Source: Chromera velia (lineage: Eukaryota; Sar; Chromeraceae). Taken from it: a stretch of 12,500 nucleotides of DNA. The DNA lies in assembly GCA_018398765.1 (NCBI GenBank), contig JAHBMJ010001543.1, forward strand, positions 1 through 12,500. The letters are read 5' to 3'. Positions 7,779-12,500 of the stretch are shown in pieces. The position numbers were made by a program, and so were the translations under genes. The notes below the pieces were generated by a model. That model was not told the origin of the DNA, made no database searches, and saw only the letters and a list, made by a program, of their open reading frames with translations. The stretch's first letter is position 1. Each line of letters starts with the position of its first letter.

Positions 7779-8334
7779 TTTTCAACTGTAGAGTTACTCG
7801 TCTGAAGTTGTTAAGCCTTAGTCATCTGGTATCATGGCTTTTAGTGACCATACAACTGTGGCTTCAACTTTGCATCTTAGTATGATCTTACTTTATGTTT
7901 GAAACTCATGCATGAAGACCCAATTTTTGATGTAATATGCATGTACAATCGGTTGTTTGGCTCCGAATGCATGCATGACTAGCCGTGCTATATTTAATGC
8001 GAGCGCTTGATTGATCGTACATGCATGCGCACGGGGGGCGTGGCCTGCACCGCGCGGCTGGCCCAGGCTGAGCCTTATGTATGCATATATGTAGCGCGTA
8101 CGTCCTACAGTGGACGTACACAAGCCTCCAGGCTACTCCCCAAACATTCGTTTTCATAACGTTAAAAAAAAAAAAAATACCATTAGAATGACCAAAGGTA
8201 TTAATTTACTACTAGTACTATTAAAGACTAGTAAAAATCGGACTTTGGCTAATTAATCACTTTATTCAATCACATTCAATCACTTTATGGGATAGTTGAA
8301 TATATTCTAATCATAAGTGACTAATCTTTTGACA

Positions 8335-8460
8335 TCGATTTCTTGTGAACTATGATGAGTTAGAACTTGATATTAACGGTGTTTATAGGTTTAATCCAGG
8401 TCTATAAGCACGGTTAAAATTAATTTAAGTTCTAATTCATCATAGTTCATGAGAAATTGA
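8335..8460. repeat. Long internal hairpin within the TIR element
   Basis: Arms at about 8335-8388 and 8401-8460 are imperfect inverted copies. The shared core is GAACTATGATGARTTAGAAC, and the loop is about a dozen bases. A transcript would fold into a stem of more than 50 bp, a possible small-RNA source. Confidence 0.8.
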
Positions 8461-8565
8461 CCTCCAAAGTTTACTAATTTAAAGGTCTAAATTCCTTTAG
8501 ATTCCTTGCTAAATTCCTCTAAATTCCTGTCTAAATTCCTAGGTCTTTGCAGGGTAGGTGTCGGG

Positions 8566-8701
8566 ATGTTTTTCTGATTAATTGACTGTAAGACTGATTG
8601 ATTTTCATCTTTTGAGAGTACTTCAAGGGCATAGACCACTAATAAGTTAGTGGTAGTATACCCCTGCCCTTTCCAGCTGTGACCTTTACAAATCAGTCAA
8701 A
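8566..8701. other. Short spacer with a hairpin at 8626-8670
   Basis: No gene. ACCACTAA and TTAGTGGT form a perfect 8-bp stem with a 4-base loop, extended outward by AGGGCA and TGCCCT. It could be a tiny foldback element. Confidence 0.5.
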
Positions 8702-8756
8702 CGCGCATATAGGGCTGGGAAAAGGTTTATTGAGAAAAGGTTCAAATCTGAAAAAG

Positions 8757-8818
8757 TGAACCTGTTAAGCCTGTTTTGAACCTGTTGAACCTGTTAAACC
8801 TGTTTTGAACCTGTTTTG
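8757..8818 (+). repeat. Subterminal GAACCTGTT repeats
   Basis: Several copies of GAACCTGTT and close variants (AAGCCTGTT, AAACCTGTT) lie just inside the left end of the outer hAT-like element. GAACCTG recurs near the right end (10342-10360) in the same orientation. hAT transposases commonly bind short subterminal repeats of this kind. Confidence 0.7.
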
Positions 8819-8980
8819 GAGGCCAGACATGCGGCTACTGGCACAAAGCTGGCCAGGCCCGTGCCGCCCGCGGCCGATATAGGTGAAATAAGGAGCCGGA
8901 GCCACGCCTACAGCAACTGTCCCCAGCCGGTTCAATCTATTGTGTCAGACAGACGCATGTCAGTATATCTCAGCATCATA

Positions 8981-9006
8981 TGTCAGCATAAAAACTCATG
9001 CTGACA
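8981..9006. repeat. Perfect short hairpin
   Basis: TGTCAGCAT and ATGCTGACA are perfect inverted copies with an 8-base loop, within the outer hAT-like element. No run of T follows that would suggest a terminator. Confidence 0.6.
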
Positions 9007-9304
9007 GTTGCAGAAGTGAAGAAGTATACGTGACTTACCAAGTTTTCCACTTGCAAGGCCAGGAGCAGGGGGGGGGGCAACAAGCCGGGCCGGGAGCAGT
9101 AGGTCAAAGAGGCGGCGGTGCATGGAGAGGGAGGGGGGGAGCAGGGGCCGCGAGGCAACCGGTAAGCAGATAAAAGAAAGAAAGAAACGCTGTGACGGTC
9201 TTTTCTTGACTAAATTATCATAATTGATACGATCATATAAATTTAATTATGGCATTTTCCAATTTTTTCAGGCTTTTTTGATTACTAATTTTCGACTATA
9301 AACA

Positions 9305-10164
9305 TAGTAACCATGTTTGATTTTATTATATTTGATTTGATTTGATTTGATTTGAGCTTCAACCTCAAATATTTGATATTTGGGGTAATATTTGAGGTTA
9401 ACCTCTTAGGGTTCCTCACTGAGTCACTAACTTACTGTCACTCTGATCATTTTTCTCATGACAATAATTATCAGAACATTTCTGATGTGTGTCTTTCTTG
9501 GAGCAGCTGCACATGTTTGTCAGACGTGATTGTCAAGCCATGCTGATTGATGAGGTGGGTTTGAAAAGAACTGGTTGCCGCTGCTGCATACTCACAGCCA
9601 CAAATAGTTTCTCCTTCCCCCTCGGCTCCTTATATTTTCACCTGACACTGAATCACATTTGCCCCCTTTTGCACGGACCATATTTTTTTTGCGTACCCGG
9701 CTCTAAAAACAAATGCCTCTTTCTTCCCGTTTGACCCTGTCGGATTGTGTGATATGTCTTTACGGGGTGTAAAATGTTTGCAGACGCTCAAAAAGGGGGC
9801 TATAAAAGATGTTCCAGCACCAGAAAAGTCAACACAGCTGTTTGGGAACTTAAAAACGTTCAGCTGATCGGTTTACCTCTGCATGAAGTAAAAGGGGGTG
9901 AAACGTCAATTTCAGTGCAGCTCAACACGTTTTTTTTTGAGAGCAGACTATCAAGATTTAGGTTTTTTCATTTGAATCAGCATGCGTAACGGATCGGTAC
10001 TTGCAAAAGTTTTTTCGGGACCTTCATATTTGAGGTTGAAAGTCATATTGATCAAATATTTGATCGTATTTGATAGGTCTTTAAACACTAGGTCCTCCCT
10101 GACTGGATATTTGATTTGAGCTTAAGCCCTACCTCAAATCAAATCAAATCAAACATGGTCACTA
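9305..10164. mobile_element. hAT-like non-autonomous transposon (inner, nested)
   Basis: The ends are TAGTAACCATGTTTGATT and, reversed, TAGTGACCATGTTTGATT (17 of 18 identical). The inverted similarity continues through (TTTGA)n runs and CAAATATTTGAT motifs at about 9331-9400 and 10040-10155. TATAAACA is repeated exactly at 9297-9304 and 10165-10172, an 8-bp target duplication. The 860-bp element lies wholly inside the outer one, so it inserted later. Frames at 9489-9734 and 9774-9989 show no transposase motif. Confidence 0.8.
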
Positions 10165-10416
10165 TATAAACAGTGAATAACTTGAGACTAGCACCTAATG
10201 TGAGCGTAAATATTGATTTAAACTATTTAAAAACACTACTAAGGCATAGATTCTATAATAAAACGTTCTAAAAATGCATTCAAACCTAATTTAAAGGTAT
10301 AAAATAATACGAAAAAATGAGGTTTCTATTAATTAAAAGTGAACCTGTTTTTGAACCTGATTCAAGTTCATTACTTCGAAGTGAACCTTGAACCTTTTCC
10401 TAGCACTACGCGCATA

Positions 10417-10858
10417 TCTATATATAGATGTAACTAGAAGTATAATCGATCTGTATATATATGTATATAACTTAAATGCATGTCATTGCGTCTTGGAAGG
10501 CATTAAAGAGCATTGGTGGTTTGAATTATCATGATTCCACTTGACTTGCCGGCTAGCTTGCCGGCCATGCATGTTTATCCAAGTCTACATACAAGTGCGC
10601 TCATGCACTCTCAGAGCCTCCAGGCTGGGCCGAGCTGGGTTGCTCTCCGAAGCAAAATATCTATATATGCTTGCGACCCAATTAAGCGGAGACCATTTTT
10701 CAACCTGCATCTTTGCTCGGACCGGACCCCACCAGAGCAAGCGTGCATGTTGCGAAGCCCTGCAGTCACAAAGGCAGGCAACGCACACAAATTGCACACG
10801 CAGCAGACAAAACACGCTCAAAGACACAAACACATGAAGACATGCAGTAAGACAGAAG
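10417..10858. other. Spacer between transposon block and right-hand gene region
   Basis: It begins with TATATA-rich sequence (10417-10470), then becomes GC-richer. A tandem CTTGCCGGCTAG/CTTGCCGGCCAT pair lies near 10545-10568. Open frames on both strands here lack motifs and are not supported. Confidence 0.5.
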
Positions 10859-11818
10859 ATGGAGAGCGGCTTCGAACGAGAAAGGAACAGCAGGTACGTT
10901 TGGAAGAGCGATGGATGGAGTCTTTGTGTTTCCATTTTTGATTCTCTTGCACATTCTTGCAACCAATGAAGACCCTGCATGCGGTTCCAACTTGTCGTCT
11001 CCGTGCCTCGCTATTGTTTGGCCTCCGGTGACGTACGTGCAGATATCAGATGGGGGAAGCAGAGAGACAGAGACAGAAAAGGAGAGACAAAAGAGGAGTA
11101 GGCAGAATAAGGAACCTAGGCAGCGAACCAAAACCGTCTTCCGTCGATCACCTCACCCTATCAACCCCGACCGATCGACCGACTCACCGACCAACCGACC
11201 TGCAGAAGGCCGAAATCTTCGACTCGAGCGCCTTCAGTAGTAGAGGCCCTAATTCCTATCAGACGACGAGCGACAGAGTGTCCTTTGGCTTCTTCCTCTT
11301 CTTCTTTCCTTCTTCTTCTGGTTCGTGGCCTCACGCGTTGCCGGGAAAGTGCGGGAGAGGATCTGTTGGATCGAATGCAGATATACCGAACAGCCCTTCT
11401 CCACCCCCGAAACCGTTTCCATGCGTCTGCGTCTCTGGAAGCATCAAGAATCGCGCAGACAAACGTCCAGACGCACCCAGAGACGGTTGTGCTTCTCGTC
11501 CATTCCACTCTCTCGACATGCGCGCCCATTCTTTCTTCTCTGGTAAAGGGGAAGGGATACCGAGAGGCAAACGGCTGCTACGCATACTCCTTCTCAAAGA
11601 GGCGCGGAAAGGAAGGGGACTTGGTGGGCAGACAGCAGGACTTTGATCCTCCCTCCCCAGTCCCTCGACCCTTCTCTCCCTCTCTGCCCCTCCCAATCTC
11701 CCTACAGCTCCTGCAGGGGAGCGGAAAGGGAAGCCGTACGACGGGACGGAAGAATCGCCTGCGTGTTGATGAGAGTTGTGTTGGTCTGCTTGGTGACGTC
11801 CATGGTGGTAGTTCATAA
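10859..11818 (+). CDS. Possible spliced gene, unrecognised, overlapping the minus-strand model
   Basis: A phase-consistent model has exons 10859-10893 (starting MESGFERERNS), 11043-11097, 11206-11277 and 11381-11818, for 199 residues. The donors are CAG|GTACGT, GGA|GTAGGC and AGA|GTGTCC. The acceptors are GTGCAG, CTGCAG and ATGCAG, the last two after pyrimidine-rich tracts. The translation starts basic (QRQKRRDKRG) and has a hydrophobic stretch (ETVVLLVHSTLSTCAPIL). A further intron with a CT-rich 3' end may lie at about 11625-11710, which would change the C-terminus. No family is recognised. It overlaps the 3' part of the minus-strand gene model, and both cannot be wholly coding as drawn. 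Confidence 0.25.
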
Positions 11819-12480
11819 ACGCGGTTGCTGATCCTGTTCGAACTGAAAGAGACGCGGAACCAGAAGAGCCCCCTCCCGAAGCGGGTACCGACGTGGACTG
11901 AGAGGCAGACGGCTGGGGGGAGCACACGTGGCCGGCGGCGGGGCTGCGGATGTACTCGTGGTGGGAGGAGGGGGCGGAGACGGTTCTGTTGGACGGGAGG
12001 GGAATGCGGAGGCCTCCTGGTTGGCGACCTGCAGTGAGTGGAAAAGGGAAGGAGACGGTCGACATCTGAGGGAAAATTTGTTTCTTTCTGCACCGTTCTT
12101 TGTCTGTGGTTGAAGGAAGCAGACACAAAAGGAGGGAGCAGCTGAAAAGGGGGTGGGGGCTGCTAACCTGAAAAGTGTTCAACATGCCCAGCCGCTGTTG
12201 CAGGGGGCATCAAGTAAAAGCCGTCGTTGGATGGGGTGTCCTTTGAGACCCTGTCCGAAGGATCTAAGCCTCCAGGAAGCAACCCCGTTTGCATCGTGTT
12301 CGTGTTGACCTGCGTTGGTTTCAGGGGGGGCAGGATGGAAGGAGGCGTGAGAAAAAAAAATCTTCAGGTCGCTCCTCTTCTACTCAGTCTGTTTGAGACG
12401 GTGGCCTGTCAACTCACCTTGGCAGAGGTTTCAAGGAAGAATTCTCGTTCTTTCGCAGGGAAGCAGTGTGATTCCTTTTT
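11331..12480 (-). CDS. Spliced Ser/Pro/Gly-rich protein, unrecognised (5' partial)
   Basis: Exons on the minus strand are 12480-12418, 12309-12168 and 12028-11331. Phases agree (0, then 1) and the stop is TGA at 11331-11333, giving 300 residues. The donors are GTGAGT and GTTAGC; the acceptors are ACGCAG and CTGCAG. The start codon lies beyond the window, or the first exon is longer than shown. Residues up to about 170 have a convincing coding look: REFFLETSAK, then GFYLMPPATAAGHVEHFSG, then a long Ser/Pro-rich region with a His patch (HHGRHQADQHNSHQH). The protein appears largely disordered and has no domain I can name. The last part, below about 11700, is less certain because a plus-strand frame there is equally protein-like; the gene may end or splice earlier. 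Confidence 0.45.
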
Positions 12481-12500
12481 CTAGGCTTTCCTCTCGAGAT

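Larger units (their letters stand above)
7344..8557. mobile_element. Foldback/TIR DNA transposon with 8-bp target duplication
   Basis: The left end CTACCTTGCAAGGACC and the right end, reversed, CTACCCTGCAAAGACC begin inverted repeats of roughly 100 bp built from GGAATTTAGA-like units. The bases outside are GTGTTGGG (7336-7343) and GTGTCGGG (8558-8565), an 8-bp target duplication with one mismatch. An 8-bp duplication is typical of hAT and some other superfamilies, but the CTACC terminus is not a standard hAT end, so I leave the superfamily open. No transposase is visible. A second, internal hairpin lies at 8335-8460. Confidence 0.7.
8710..10408. mobile_element. hAT-like non-autonomous transposon (outer)
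   Basis: The ends are TAGGGCTGGGAAAAGGTT and, reversed, TAGTGCTAGGAAAAGGTT, 16 of 18 identical. CGCGCATA is repeated exactly at 8702-8709 and 10409-10416. An 8-bp target duplication with a TAG(T/G)G-CTGGGAAA-like terminus is the classic hAT signature. No transposase with the hAT dimerisation motif is visible, so it is probably moved in trans. Its own sequence is about 830 bp; the rest is a second element inserted at 9305-10164. GC-rich sequence at 8816-9170 has no recognisable product. Confidence 0.8.

Noticed and set aside
8976-9158. Minus-strand exon with a GTAAGT donor near 9038, possibly the start of a hAT transposase with a BED zinc finger
   Set aside because: The translation lacks the BED cysteine/histidine spacing, and no downstream transposase exons could be found.

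Overview
This is nuclear DNA from a eukaryote. It has protein-coding exons separated by GT-AG introns, long tetranucleotide microsatellites, and a dense block of nested transposable elements. There is no bacterial-style operon layout, no ribosome binding sites, and no rRNA or tRNA gene that I can recognise. The mix of spliced leucine-rich-repeat genes, introns of about 100-480 nt and AT-rich transposons would suit a unicellular alga or protist (a chromerid or stramenopile is my guess). That guess comes from gene style only and is weak.

Layout. (1) 1-3199, plus strand: the 3' part of a multi-exon gene for a ribonuclease-inhibitor-type leucine-rich-repeat (LRR) protein. Eight exons can be joined with consistent phase into 282 codons plus a stop; the 5' end lies outside the window. 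Each of three internal exons is exactly 84 nt and codes for one 28-residue LRR. Six of the seven introns begin with GTCAGT or GTCGGT, often continuing as a GTCA or GTCGG microsatellite. (2) 3200-4246: downstream spacer with a (GAGT)n tract and no supported gene. (3) 4247-6958, minus strand: an LTR retrotransposon without a recognisable pol gene. It has two LTRs of about 313 bp, a primer binding site directly against the 5' LTR, a purine-rich tract beside the 3' LTR, and a gag-position ORF of 337 codons. The ORF's frame runs on through three stops into a basic and then a cysteine-rich stretch. (4) 7344-8557: a foldback element with long terminal inverted repeats (TIRs) and an 8-bp target duplication carrying one mismatch. 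(5) 8710-10408: a hAT-like non-autonomous element with a perfect 8-bp target duplication. A second hAT-like element (9305-10164), also with a perfect 8-bp duplication, is inserted inside it. (6) 10417-12500: a GC-richer gene region again. A spliced minus-strand gene is the best model (11331-12480, entering from the right edge). A plausible spliced plus-strand gene (10859 to at most 11818) converges on it and overlaps it. The sequence alone does not settle how much of each is real.

The main points of interest are the exon-per-repeat LRR gene with microsatellite splice donors, the self-complementary intron 3, and a transposon cluster whose boundaries can be read to the base from target duplications.
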